Assembly: GCF_017591425.1 (NCBI RefSeq)
Contig: NW_024467119.1
Coordinates: 80,902,894-80,966,893, forward strand
Direction of reading: 5' to 3'
Source of the DNA: Ochotona curzoniae
Lineage: Eukaryota > Chordata > Mammalia > Lagomorpha > Ochotonidae
Length of the DNA: 64,000 nucleotides
Shown piece after piece: positions 1 to 10,739 of this stretch; position 1 is the first letter of the stretch; each line of letters begins with the position of its first letter. The notes below the pieces were generated by a model. It did no database searches and was not told the DNA's origin. It saw only the letters and a program-made list of their open reading frames with translations. The position numbers and the translations under genes are program-made.

Positions 1-718
1 TGTCTCCCTCAGTGTGAGGTGGTCCAGTATGAGTACTCCATTCGCTTCTCTTTGGTCAAGCTGTACTTATAATCCAAGAAGTTTATCAAATCTAAATGAT
101 GAGTGAAACAAGCAAATTCTTTCCAGTGTGGAACAACTGTCTCACTCTAGCATTTCTTACGTAACTTGGAGTATAGGGTAGGGGAAGAAACAGATGTTCA
201 TGGAAAGGATTTCACATCTACCTAGTTGAGAAAATCAGACAAGGAGGAAAGTGAAAGAAAGAAGCAGAAGACAAAGAAGAATTAAGAGTTCCTAAATAAG
301 AGGAAAAGCAGAGCAGAAAACAATAGATTTTTGCGTGTGAACAGTACACTAACATTTGCAATGAACTTCCATTTGTTTTTCAAAATGGAGAAGTTATTCA
401 AGGGAATAGTTCTTCTTACCACGTTGTAATTTAGAAAATTGAATGAGGTAACATATGTCATTTTTTGCGGTTAAATGGTAACCTGAGTTTGGAAGAAGAA
501 ATTTAACATAATCAGCTGAAGATTTTTAGGGATTTCTGCTCTGCTTCAGAACCCAAGGTCTATGTTCCTGTTCAATACTCTGTCCTCAGCAAGAGTTCTT
601 GGGCACCTAATAGATACTCAATAAATGTGCATGAAAAAAGCAGGGTGAGGAGGAAGCCAAGGAGGAAGTGTTTCCTGTCTTTCATATCACAGGGGTCCCC
701 ACAGCTGAGGGGAGCCTC
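1..718. other. Unassigned non-coding sequence
   Basis: I see no gene and no confident repeat here. Bases about 600-637 ('cacctaatagatactcaata') resemble the 3' end of a MIR or L2 element, which typically reads 'cacatagtaggtgctcaata', but the match is too short to call with confidence. Confidence 0.4.
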
Positions 719-723
719 ACTGG

Positions 724-1138
724 TGATGGCTGCCATGGTTACCGGAGGAGGGTGGAGCTTGCTCTGAACCCAGCAAGTCACTCTGACCTCACCCTGGAAC
801 TCAGAAAGGACAGCAGAAATCCGGCACACCCCTAAGGCAACTTATTTGACAAAGTGTATTGAACTATTGCTAGACCAGTGATGGACATAGCCCATCAATC
901 CTCACTTAATAATGACCAAAGCAACACCTGCTTCAGCTTCCAGACCAAGCAGGTTTACAAACCCCCTGCATGTTTCTTTCCTCACCCTTCTGTTCCTTTG
1001 TACCTCCTTGCTCCACGTCTGTCTCTCCACTGTAAGGGAGAAAGGAGTGAGAACGGAGTTTCCCTGAATAAAGGCCTTCTATATTCCTTTCTGTACTTGG
1101 CCAATGTGCTGCTTCATGGGTAGTCGGCAAATCTAACA
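724..1138 (+). mobile_element. Solo ERV LTR with 5-bp target duplication
   Basis: A 415-bp block begins with TG and ends with CA ('aaatctaaca'), and is flanked on both sides by ACTGG (719-723 and 1139-1143). A polyadenylation signal AATAAA lies at 1067-1072, about 65 bp before the end, as expected for an LTR R/U5 region. No retroviral internal sequence adjoins it, so it reads as a solo LTR left by recombination between the two LTRs of a provirus. A 5-bp duplication would fit several ERV classes. The family was not recognised, and one 5-bp match could be chance. Confidence 0.6.
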
Positions 1139-1143
1139 ACTGG

Positions 1144-2095
1144 CAGCACTTCCTTCAGCTGTTCTAACTTAGGGGTAAGGCATTAGCAAGCCCACTTGGC
1201 TACCAGTTTAAAAGGACATTCCTTAACCAGCTTTAGCAGCAATAATGATAATATTATAATCCCAATTTCTTGCTTCTTAAGTCCTCCCAATTGGCTCAGA
1301 ACTTGGAAAGACTATGGAAACTCAAATGTCAGCAGTTTTCACTCAAAATTTCAGGGTCCCCCAAACCGTCTTTGTAGCCTATTTCCGTATGTCATTTTTG
1401 TGCCTGTGCTGGCAGAGGATACAACCACACTGCTCCACTCAATTCCCACTCCAGGGCCTGCAAGAAATGGCTTCATGGTGAGCTCCCTGAAGTTCCCTTC
1501 CACTTCACTGTGGTCATATCCTCCTTGGAATTCATTTGCTTGAGCACAAAGGTCCAATGCAGCTGCGGCTTCTCCAAGACTCCTTCAAGCCAAGAGCTGA
1601 ACTAATCCTCCATTCTGCTGAATTCTCACATCCCTGAGTCGCTCCAATACTCATAATCCATATTTATCTATTATGTCTGAAACTTTCAAATATATGTGAA
1701 GGAGTTGGGAAGAACTGAAGTTAAAAGGAGGATAACGAGAAGAGGGACAAGAGAGAGATTAGGCGATGGTGAAGAGGAAGAGGAATCCCTGGCCAAATTA
1801 TCAGCCCTGAGGGAAAAACAGGAGCTACACCCTTCTACTCTTGTCCATTTGTGAAGCAGTAGGGACTCAGAGGCAAGTAGGCCAAGCTAAAGGAAGGAAG
1901 GAACTTTGTACTATTAAGCAGAATAAGCAGGAAAACATGCTCCTTTTTTTTTTAAGTGACACTGGAAAAAAGCTGAAATGAGGAAGGACCATTTGTAACT
2001 ATGTGGATTATATGACATAGGCAACAAGATTCTTAAGTGCTTTTTAAATCCTATTTTATCCAAAATTACCATATGGGTTAAGATTCAATCACTGC
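1144..2095. other. Unassigned non-coding sequence
   Basis: No gene, splice-flanked open frame or recognisable repeat. Purine-rich between about 1690 and 1960. The short open frames here lack any protein-like character. Confidence 0.4.
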
Positions 2096-2097
2096 AG

Positions 2098-2099
2098 AT

Positions 2100-2136
<37 letters not shown>

Positions 2137-2240
2137 GTAAAACATCTTTATATATAGAAACAGAAATATAAGATATATATGTAGAACATCTTTATATATA
2201 AATATATATATATATATATTTCTTATATTTCTGTTTCTAT
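2098..2240. repeat. AT microsatellite with internal direct and inverted repeats
   Basis: Alternating AT runs (2100-2138 and 2200-2220) flank two near-copies of a unit containing 'aacatctttatatata' (about 2140 and 2184). A 17-bp arm at 2156-2172 is exactly inverted at 2222-2238, so the block could form a hairpin with a loop of about 49 bases. Confidence 0.85.
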
Positions 2241-2269
2241 TCTTAATTGCTTTCTTAAATTAAGCCAAA

Positions 2270-2395
2270 ACTTTGAAATAGGTTTACCCTAGGTCCAGGA
2301 AAATTATTCTACATTCACTAAGAAATCCCAGAGCCAATGGAACTATATAAAAATAAATAAATAGATAGAGAGAGAGAGAGATAGACAAAGCTCAT
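2270..2395 (+). mobile_element. Lagomorph L1 3' end, short fragment
   Basis: The stretch 'aatcccagagccaatggaac' followed by an A-rich tail matches the 3' terminus of the better preserved L1 copy at about 49705-49757. Only the last 100 bp or so remain. The tail has drifted into AAAT, GATA and GA simple repeats (2348-2392). Confidence 0.6.
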
Positions 2396-2490
2396 TTGTA
2401 TTGCAGAAACTGGCCCAGTTTAGTATATGAGCTCAACTGAAATAAATAATCGTATTGTTAAGATAAAAAATAAAAGCAATTCTGGAACTC

Positions 2491-3111
2491 ACATTGTGTA
2501 GTTAACAGGCTAAGCAGCTACCTGTGACACCCATATCCCATGTGAGTGCCAGTTTGTCATCCAGCTGATCCAACTTTTTAATTTTTTTTTTATTGGAAAA
2601 GCAGATATAAAGGGAGAAGGAGATAAAGAAAGATCTTTCATTTTCTGGTTCATGCCCCAAGTAGCTGCAATGACCGGAGCTGAGCTGATCCAAAGCCAGG
2701 AGCATCTTCCAGGTCTCCCATGGAGTGCAGGGTCCCAAGGCTTTGGGCCATCCTCGACTGCTTTCCAGGCCACAGGCAGGGAGCTGGATGGGAAGCAGAG
2801 CCAGAACACAGACTGGCATCCATATGGGATCCCAGGTGTGCAAGGCGAGGATTTAGCTACTAGACAATTTGCCAGGCTCAGCTGTTCCACTTTCAATCCA
2901 GTTTGCTACTAATGTGCTTGGGATAGGAACAGAAGATAGCCCTAGAGCTTGTGCCCTCACTACCTGTATGAGAAACCGTCATGAAGTTTCGGCTTCTGCC
3001 TTCTTCTTGGCCTGATCATAGTGGCCAGGTGGCTGTGACCAGTGGATGAAAAAATCTGTCTCTAACTCTTGATTTCTGTAACTTAACCTTTCAAATAAAT
3101 ATTTTTTTAAA
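2491..3111 (+). mobile_element. Old C-SINE, split by a younger C-SINE
   Basis: The two halves (about 2491-2576 and 2879-3111) form one diverged plus-strand C-SINE. The first half carries the degraded tRNA-like head and 'cccatatcccatgtgagtgc'. The second resumes at 'tccactttcaatccag' and runs to the 'tttcaaataaat' tail. A younger minus-strand copy separates them and duplicated about 15 bp of the host element. Confidence 0.8.
2577..2878 (-). mobile_element. C-SINE (minus) inserted in an older C-SINE
   Basis: Reverse-oriented lagomorph C-SINE: T-rich tail end, then 'attggaaaagcagatataa', 'ggtctcccatggagtgcagg', 'gggccatcctcgactgcttt' and the degraded head near 2850-2878. Flanking near-duplicates 'cagctgatccaacttt' (2562-2577) and 'cagctgttccacttt' (2879-2893) are its target duplication. 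The open frames in it on both strands are by-products of the SINE. Confidence 0.88.
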
Positions 3112-3387
3112 GAAAACTGTTCCCTTATACATATTATGCCTTTTACCAAACATTATTTGCTTTTTCATCAAACTGTGACAAACCATCTAAGCACATGACA
3201 AGTGCCCCCTGATTTCCAAGGCAATATTTCCTCCCCACTGGGCAACCTTTCCCTACTTTCAGGCCTGATGCTGTCAACCAGTCTGAGGTCTACCCCTTCC
3301 ATGGTTGAATCCTGCCACAACATGAACGATTCTTACAGGAGATGTCTTTTTTATAAGCACCACTTCCGAAGACCACATTTCACATTT

Positions 3388-3850
3388 TCTTTTTTTTTTT
3401 TTAATTTATTGTTGCTTACATTGTATTATGTAGTACAGTTTTATAGGCGCTGGGGATTCCCCCCACCCCTCCCATACCCCTCCCCCCATGGTGGATTCCT
3501 CCACCTTGTTGCATAACCATAGTTCAAGTTCAGTTGAGATTCATTGCTTGCAAACACATGCCTAGCATAAAGTTCAGCGTCTTATTGTCCAGATAAGTTC
3601 AGTGGCCTCTTGGGGAGACCTTCTATGGTCTGAGATAGGGCTAACGAGTAAAGATCCGGTCAGTTAAAAGCCCCAACAAGGCCTCAGTATCAATATACAA
3701 CATTATGGAATTAATTGACATAGTATTGGGTAAACAATATGTTAAAAATAATGCAAGTTCCATTCTTCGAAACATCTGGGTTGAGACAGTATCAATGACA
3801 GGTTCACATTTTCCAGTGAATCTGAAAGCCTCGATTTCACAGTAACAGCT
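3388..3850 (-). mobile_element. L1 3'UTR fragment (minus)
   Basis: A T-rich start (the L1 A-tail) is followed by a C-rich tract 'ggattccccccacccctccc', which is the G-rich polypurine tract of an L1 3'UTR read in reverse, then 'gcctagcataaagttcagcg' and 'ttattgtccagataag'. The match to the L1 at 14826 onward is clear to about 3640 and uncertain beyond. Confidence 0.65.
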
Positions 3851-5740
3851 TCTCAAAGTGAGGGGACACGAGAGAAGATGCTCAGAAACAGGTTTCCTTC
3901 CTCTCTCATTCTCCCCACCCCCAGGGGAATAATGAACATTTGGCACATTGTCTCAGAATCTTCACTTATCTTTGGGGCAGCTAGAGCAAAGTTGTGAAGG
4001 AGGGAAAATGGCAGATGAGAGAGGAGGTTGACGATGTGAAAGAAAGTGTTCACAAAGTCACCAAGGACTGAGATGAGACAGGGAGGGAGAGAAACGAGTC
4101 GAAGCAGTTAAGCTTTTATTTTTGTTTTCATTTGGAAGAAATTCCATCTGAGACAGGTTTGCTTTTTATGTTTTCTTTTAGGAGAAATTTTGAAATCTAT
4201 GTGCTCCAAAGTCCCTGTGCAGTGATCAGTGGATATTGTTATATGACCATGATTTTACTTAAGTGAAGCATTACACAGCTGCATTTTCTCAGTGCCCTTG
4301 AACAATAGGGATACTAAAAGGGAGTTTGAATCCCTGGTCTTGAATTTACTCATTGTGTCAATGGAAGTAAGAGCCACTTGCCAGAGATGTTGAATGACAT
4401 CAACGAAATCCGCACAGCAAGCACCCAATGCGCCTGACACACAATAAAGTCAGCAATAGTTAAGGGCCGCTATTTGCACTGCATCAGTCTTCCTTACCCA
4501 TTGGAATTGTGGTTCTTGGTCTTGTCATACAGAACGGTCTTGCAGCCTCACGTACCACACCCCAACACATCATTGTCAGGGTTGGCATTGAGGTGTGCCT
4601 TACATACCATGCTCATGAAATAGAACAGCCCCCAAATGTTCTGAAGGAATTTTGGAAGAGCAAACGCTGTCAGATTCTCACCTTATAAAGCTATCCCCCC
4701 TGATGAATGGGGCTCTTTGTCATTCTCATTCCAGTTAGCTCTCAGGTTTCATCCTTTACCACAAACTCATAGCTAGCGGCAGTCACTAAGGTACCACCAA
4801 TTTGCTCTCTGAAGATGTTTAATCTTCTATTCTTACTCAGAACTGAGATCTGTGTCCAAATGTTTATGTATTATCCCCAAACGCAGGAAGCTGTCCTGAA
4901 GAGGCACCACCACTCATTACAGGCCTGTACACCTCAGCTGGTTAACACCAGCAGAGGAAATGGAGACACTGGCCTGCTGCTCTGCTACCATCACCGACTT
5001 AGGCATGAGTAGGGTCCCCTCCTGTCCCCCTTTCTCCAGGTCTCGGGGGCCCTCCAGGTCTGGAGGTCTTTTTCCATGCCTTCAAAAAAAAAATCATCTC
5101 AAGAGGAGAATTGGAGTTTCATGAAATATTTCACTTTATCTGTCTTCAGGGAGAACTGGAAACAGAAAATGAGCTGTAAATGCTAGACTGTCATGCCTGA
5201 AAGCAATTTCCATTTTCCATTCTGGATTGATTTTTAAAATATGGTATCATTCCCAGAACTGTTCAAAAATAATTCAGCTTTTACTGCCCCCCTTCCCCTG
5301 TTTTGCTTTTAATCCTTCCCCCAAATCAGATGGCATGCAAGATTGTAACATTAAAAACCACCAACAAAATATAAAAACGTAGTAAGCAAAAAATCTGTTA
5401 ATAGTTAGAGACAGTTTATGGAAACACATATTTTAAGTGGTCTACATTTAGAACAGAAAAAGGAAAGAGAACATATGATTTGAGATATGGCTGATCGCTG
5501 ACCCTGACAATGACCCAGGCCAGAGGTGTGGCTGTTCTGAACCACAGAGCCACCCAACGCAACTCCAGAGGGGCTGGAGGGGCTGAGGATACTCAAGACA
5601 GCAGAAAAGCAAACGAGAATGGCGAAAAATAGCCTAAGCTTCACTGAGTGCTTACACAGGATTAGACATCAGTTTAATTTTGTTTGGAACTGCTACCTTT
5701 ATTTTTGGAGACAAAAATCACATTGCTCACTGCTGCAAAG
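3851..5740. other. Mostly unassigned; possible MIR 3' half near 4370-4465
   Basis: No gene recognised. Bases 4410-4465 ('caatgcgcctgacacacaat') resemble the MIR sense 3' region with its 'cctgacacatagtaag' core. The rest gives no confident family match. Open frames here are short and low-complexity. Confidence 0.35.
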
Positions 5741-5746
5741 TCAGGG

Positions 5747-5759
5747 CCAGCAGAGGGCG
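5747..5759 (+). promoter_or_regulatory. CTCF-like binding motif
   Basis: 'CCAGCAGAGGGCG' fits the core CTCF consensus CCASNAGRKGGCR at every position, with 'aggg' upstream and 'ttg' downstream. CTCF is the vertebrate zinc-finger protein that anchors chromatin loops. One motif match does not show occupancy, and such motifs also occur by chance or inside repeats, although I recognised no repeat around this one. Confidence 0.5.
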
Positions 5760-6550
5760 TTGAGGACAAAGGGATCAAGGCACCAGAGCTGAATCTGAAA
5801 GCAATGTCATGTCCATAATGGCTGAGCAGTCAAGAGCTATGCCCAGCATGTTGTGCAGAGATGTTCACAGCTCCAAACTGCTGCAGAACAACAGGGGAAA
5901 CCTAAGGCCACCCCTCTAGGAGTCGAGGAATAGAGAGGGTCCAAGCACATAAATCGAAAGCTGTTTCATTCCATAGAGGCAACTATGAAGACATCACCAG
6001 GATTTTTCATTTATGAAGCACAAGTAAGATATCCCTGTAAGGATGATTAGATTTTCAAACTTAGCCCCTGCTATTTAATGGTGTAAGACCCCGGCAGACC
6101 TGCTGCCCAAGATCATTTTCATTCAGGAAACAAGAAATGTATAGTTCCTCACTCAGTCTGTCCATTCACCCTGGCCCAGCCCATTGCCAGGGTGTGGAGT
6201 CAAACACGCCCTAGTTAAATGAGGGAGTAGGAACTATGCAGGCATGCTACCCAGTATTCCTTACAGGTCTGAGTTCTCAGCACATCTCATTTCAGTGTGC
6301 TGTGAAAGGATAATGAGAATCCAGACACCACTGAAAATAAGCCCCCCCAAACTCTTGACTTGTTTTCCTCTGCCCTCAAATGCTCTGATATTCTGCCCTC
6401 TCTGCAGCATTTGACAGCCCTCATGTTTTCCTTTTCCCTATAATAACCACATTGTCCCTGCTCAGCTCTGCCATGCTCTCAATTTGTAAGCTTTCAACTG
6501 CATACAGCTCCAAGAAATGAAGTTCACTTTCCTCTCATTTCATTACAGTA
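5760..6550. other. Unassigned non-coding sequence
   Basis: No gene or confident repeat. The segment separates the CTCF-like motif from the 3' part of an ancient L1. Confidence 0.35.
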
Positions 6551-7489
6551 AAATTTATGGTGAGTTAACTGACCTTCATGTACCATTAGATGAGTTTCAG
6601 CTAACACATATACCTATGTGTGTATGAGTGTGTGCAGACTGCCAACACAATCATTGTAAAACAGAACATTCCAAATACCTAGAGGTTCCCACCCCTCCTA
6701 CTAATGACTTATCCCAATAAGCAACCAAAGTTCTAGTTTTACGTCATATATGAATTTTACAAGTTCTCAATTTCACAGATGATTTTTGTTTGCTTTCATT
6801 CATCATAAGGTTTCTCTGAGTTTCATCCATGTTGTTTCATGTTTTAAGAATGTATCCCATTACATTATTGAATAGTGTCCTATTAACTCTATGCACCATA
6901 ATGCACTTATGAAACCATGAATACGTGTGTTTTCTAGTTGGGGGCTATTATAAGGGAAGCAGCTGTGAATATTTATATATGCTTCTATTTGTGGACATAT
7001 GTTTTCATTTTCCTTGGGTAAACACCTAGGAGCAGAATTTCAAAGTTAGAGTACATTGTAGACTTGACTTTGGAAGAAACTATGAAACACTTTTCCTAAT
7101 ATCAGAGAACCCCAAATACTTAACATTGGTGTTGTTAAAGAAGTTTTTAATTCTACCCATTATCACGTATATGATTATGATTAATTTTTTTATTTCCTGG
7201 AGATTAATGACTTTGAAATATTTTTCACAGCCTTATTGCTCCCCTATGCTTATAAATCTATATCATGAAAAAATAGATCTCTTTCAAACTTTATTTACAT
7301 GAAATTGGGGAAAACTGACTCTTAAATATGAATATACTAATACATGAACATTTTATTTCTCCTCATATATTTCAATCTCAATTTCTCTTAGTAAAGCTCT
7401 GTAGTTTCCAGTATAGAGATCCTATATGCATGTTATTATATTTATCCTAAGTATCTCACCTTTATACTATTTAAAAAATAACTGCAAAC

Positions 7490-7705
7490 TGTTGAATGTA
7501 TCTTGACAAGAGGATGCTGGGCTCTCTGCCATTGTCCATTCCTACAATGTCAGGACACACTTAGATAGCAGGACAATAGACTAAGGACTGTGAATGACCA
7601 CACTATTGTAATGACATGGGGTAAGACTGGGGGTTGGTGGGATTTGGAGTGGAGAAAGGGAAATCGGGTGTCTATGGAACTGTATAAAATAAATACATTT
7701 TTTAA
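7490..7705 (+). mobile_element. Lagomorph L1 3' end inserted in the old L1
   Basis: 'gacaagaggatgctgggctc' through 'tctatggaactgtataaaat' and an A-rich tail matches the L1 3' end at 49530-49757 on the same strand. It is 5'-truncated to about 215 bp, as is usual for L1 insertions. The older minus-strand L1 resumes at about 7720. Confidence 0.75.
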
Positions 7706-8677
7706 AACTAACTTTAAAAATTTCACTTGCTACTCTTCATTTCACTACATAGAAAAGCACCTTTTTTTTTTAATCCTTGTATCCTGGAATGTTGCTAAGA
7801 TAGTTTATTAGCAAATTATTATACATCAGAGTTTTCAACACACATAATCATGTCACCCACAAGTAGGGATGACTTTATTTCATCCTTTCCAATATTCTGC
7901 CTTTTGTTTCATGCAGTTGTTTTTCATGTCTGTCTTCATATTACAGTATCTAATACAAAAGGAGAGAGAAGACCCGACCCATTTTTTTTCCCCGATTTGA
8001 GGAGGAAAGCGTCCCGGTTTTTGCATTCAGGAGGAAGTAAACCACCACCATTCTGTAAATGTCCTTGTTATAAGCTATTTTCAGGCTTGGTGACAGATGT
8101 TATTTTCGCTGTTTTTAAATCTCGAGTAAGCGCTGGCTTTGTTCACTTTGCATGCATTCAAATGATGAATGAATTTTTTCCGATTACTCAGTATGGATCC
8201 AAAAGTACTGATCCACCTTAGATGGTAATGTAAATCCTACAATTTCATTATTCTTTTTCACTGGAATGGATTTTAAAATATTTTGTAGTAGATATTTCTT
8301 TTATTATGAGAGGCTGGTTGGAAATCTATTCATATATAATGATTTGGTCATCTTTTGATGTCAAGATTATCTGGGTCTCCTAACATGAAGTGGAAAAGAT
8401 AGCCTCTTCCCAGTAATATTCTGAGTTTGTGAAAACTACACCTCAGTTCTTTTTTGAATATCCGACAGAGTTGGCCAATAAAATAATTTGAATCCAGTGT
8501 TTTGAGGAAGAGGGGTGGATAATGACTTAAATTTTATTTTTAAAGAATATTTAGAGTGTGGAGATTATTTCTTTGCCTCCATTTTGCATCATTTTTATGT
8601 AAATTGCTTCTTTGTCCACTTCACATATGCAATTGAATTTCTTAGTATGCAGGTTTGAATCATCTTTTTATATATGT

Positions 8678-9011
8678 GTTTTTTTTTAAAGATTTATTTT
8701 TTATTATTTTTTCATTGGAAAGGTGGATATACAGAGAGGAGAGACAGAGAGGAAGATCTTCCATCCGATGATTCACTCCCCAAGTGAGCGCAATGGTTGA
8801 TGCCATGCCGATCCAAAGCCAGGAGCCTCTTCCGGGTCTCCCACACGGGTGCAGGGTCCCAAAGCTTTGGGCCGTCCTCGACTGCCTTCCCAGGCCACAG
8901 GCAGGGAGTGCGAAGGGAAGCGGGGCTGCCGGGATTAGAACCGGCGCCCATATGGGATCCCGGGCGTGCAAGGCGAGGACCTTTAACCACTTGCGCCACT
9001 GCGCCGGGCCC
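8678..9011 (-). mobile_element. Young C-SINE (minus) with 9-bp target duplication
   Basis: Nearly consensus pika-type C-SINE. From its tail it reads 'aaagatttattttt', 'gaagatcttccatccgatga', 'cgtcctcgactgccttccca', the B-box region 'gggattagaaccgg' and the head ending 'gcgccgggccc'. TATATATGT at 8669-8677 and 9012-9020 flanks it. It appears to have landed in the T-rich tail of the neighbouring C-SINE. Confidence 0.95.
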
Positions 9012-9021
9012 TATATATGTA

Positions 9022-9324
9022 TTTTTTAAAGATTTCTTTTTATTGGAAAGGCAGAGGAATATCTTCCAACCACTAATTCACTCCCCAAGTGGCTGCAACA
9101 GCTGGAACTGAGCCAATCCAAAGCTAGGAGCCAGAAGTTTCTTCCTGGCCTCCCATGGGGGTGCAGAGTCCCAAGGCTTTGGGCCATCCTCCACTGCTCT
9201 CCCAGGCTACAAGCAGCGGGGAGCTGGATGGGAAGCGAGGCCACCAGGATTAGAACCAGTGACCATATGGGATACCGGCAAGTCCAAGGCAAGGACTTAG
9301 CCACTAGGTTACTATGCCGGGTTC
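9022..9324 (-). mobile_element. C-SINE (minus)
   Basis: Second C-SINE in tandem with the previous one and more diverged. It runs from 'aaagatttctttttattgg' through 'ggattagaaccagt' to the head 'actatgccgggttcc'. The remnants 'catcttttta' (8661-8670) and 'aatcttttta' (9331-9340) look like its own target duplication, now separated by the younger insertion at 8678-9011. Confidence 0.9.
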
Positions 9325-9560
9325 CTGCATAATCTTTTTAACAGATGTAGACTCTACAGTGATATCTTCACTTTTATTTCAAGCATTGACAATTCACTTT
9401 TTGCTTTTTTACATTGGTCGTTCTTGCTAGAAGTTATCAACATTTTTGAAAAATTTCTCCCACAATAATTTTCTCTAATATTTATGCTCTCTTTTATGAG
9501 ATTTTCTCTTTATAATCCCTTCTATCAAGTACACACTTTGTTCTATCTTACATCTATAGT

Positions 9561-9873
9561 AAAAAGAGTCATTTATTTATGGAAAGGTAAAGTTACAGAT
9601 AAAGAGAGAGAAAAGGGAGGGGAGAGATCTTCCATACACTAGCTTCCAGCCACAGATGGCTGCCATGACCAGGGCTGGGCCACGCCTGAGCCAGGATCCT
9701 GGAACCACATTCAAGTCTCCCACAAAGGAGGCAGGAGCCCAGCACTTGCCCATCTTTTGCTATCCGTCCAGGTGCTGGGTCAGGAGTAGAGCAGCTGGGA
9801 CTCAAACAGCTGCTCTTATGGGATGTGGTTGTTGCAGGCAGCAGCCTAACGTGCTGCACCACAGTGCCAGCCC
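9561..9873 (-). mobile_element. Old C-SINE (minus)
   Basis: Diverged, older-type copy closer to the general lagomorph C-SINE: 'tcatttatttatggaaagg', 'cagctgggactcaaacagc' and the head 'gctgcaccacagtgccagcc'. It sits between the old L1 and the ERV LTR. Confidence 0.8.
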
Positions 9874-9948
9874 CTTCCTGCTTTTTCATATTGAGGAACT
9901 CAGAGTCAGGATCCCAGCCATTGGCCCTTTGCTCCTTGCTAACTGTGC

Positions 9949-10739
9949 TGTTTTCTGCTTTTGTGGTTTCTGCTTTGCTTGCTTAATTGGGGGGCTGTGT
10001 GAGTTCACAGTCTTGACAGCTTACATGACATATGGGCAGGTCACACAGAGCATTCCTCGGGAAGGAGGTTCCTGGTGTGCTTTTCAGATAAGACTTGCTC
10101 AGCCCTCCAGTTTGTACTACTTCAGAGTTGCTCACTTCAAACCCTTCAATAGAAGTCTGTCAACTTGCTCTTTTTAAAAGTTAACAGTTAAGGGCCTGGC
10201 GGCATGGCCTAGTGACTAAAGTCCTCACCTTGAACATGCCGGGATCCCATATGGGCGCCGGTTCTAATCCTGGCAGCTCCACTTCCCATATAGCTCCCTG
10301 TTTGTGGCCTGGGAAAGCAGTCGAGGATGACCCAAGGCATTGGGACCCTGCACCTGTGTGGGAGACCCGGAAGAAGTTCCTGGATCCTGGCTTTGGATCG
10401 GCATAGCATCGGCCGTTGCGGTCACTTGGGAAGTGAATCATCGGATGGAAGATCTTCCTCTCTGTCTCTCCTCCTCTCTGTGTATCTGGCTTTCCAATAA
10501 ATAAATAAATCTTTAAAAAAAAAAGTTAACAGTTCAAACTGACCAATCATGACTGAGTAATTGTGTGGGAGTGGCCTGAAGCGTATAAAAACCCTGTGCT
10601 GTCCAACCTCGGGGCTGCCCAGTTCCAACTTGCTGTGCAGGGGATGGTTGGGAGCCCAGGCAAGCCTGAATAAACCACCCTTACGTGTTTGCATTGACTT
10701 CAGACTCCTGATTGCTGGGGATCTCAACTAGGCACAACA
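9949..10739 (+). mobile_element. ERV solo LTR (copy A), interrupted by a C-SINE
   Basis: The LTR runs from 'tgttttctgcttttgtgg' to 'ggcacaaca' and carries TATAAAA at 10584-10590 and AATAAA at 10669-10674. Removing the embedded C-SINE (10190-10520) and one target duplication leaves about 446 bp. It shares sequence along most of its length with copy B at 33829-35030. I did not find a clear target duplication for the LTR itself. The class (ERV1-like from its promoter and tail layout) is an inference. Confidence 0.7.
10190..10520 (+). mobile_element. Young C-SINE with perfect 14-bp target duplication
   Basis: Head 'gggcctggcggcatggccta', A/B-box region with 'ggttctaatcc', body 'gtggcctgggaaagcagtcg' and tail 'aataaataaataaatcttt' plus A-run. 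AAAAGTTAACAGTT at 10176-10189 and 10521-10534 is an exact target duplication, so this insertion is later than the LTR around it. Confidence 0.97.

Noticed and set aside
2502..2912. Overlapping frames of 86-128 codons on both strands
   Set aside because: They coincide with C-SINE copies. The same peptide strings recur at 8.7, 9.1, 10.3, 22.3, 28.3, 59.8 and 62.8 kb.
10190..10520. tRNA gene suggested by A/B-box-like sequence
   Set aside because: The boxes belong to the tRNA-derived head of a C-SINE. There is no cloverleaf and the rest is SINE body.
10584..10674. Host gene promoter (TATAAAA then AATAAA)
   Set aside because: The elements belong to an ERV LTR. Copy B at 33829-35030 has the same arrangement.
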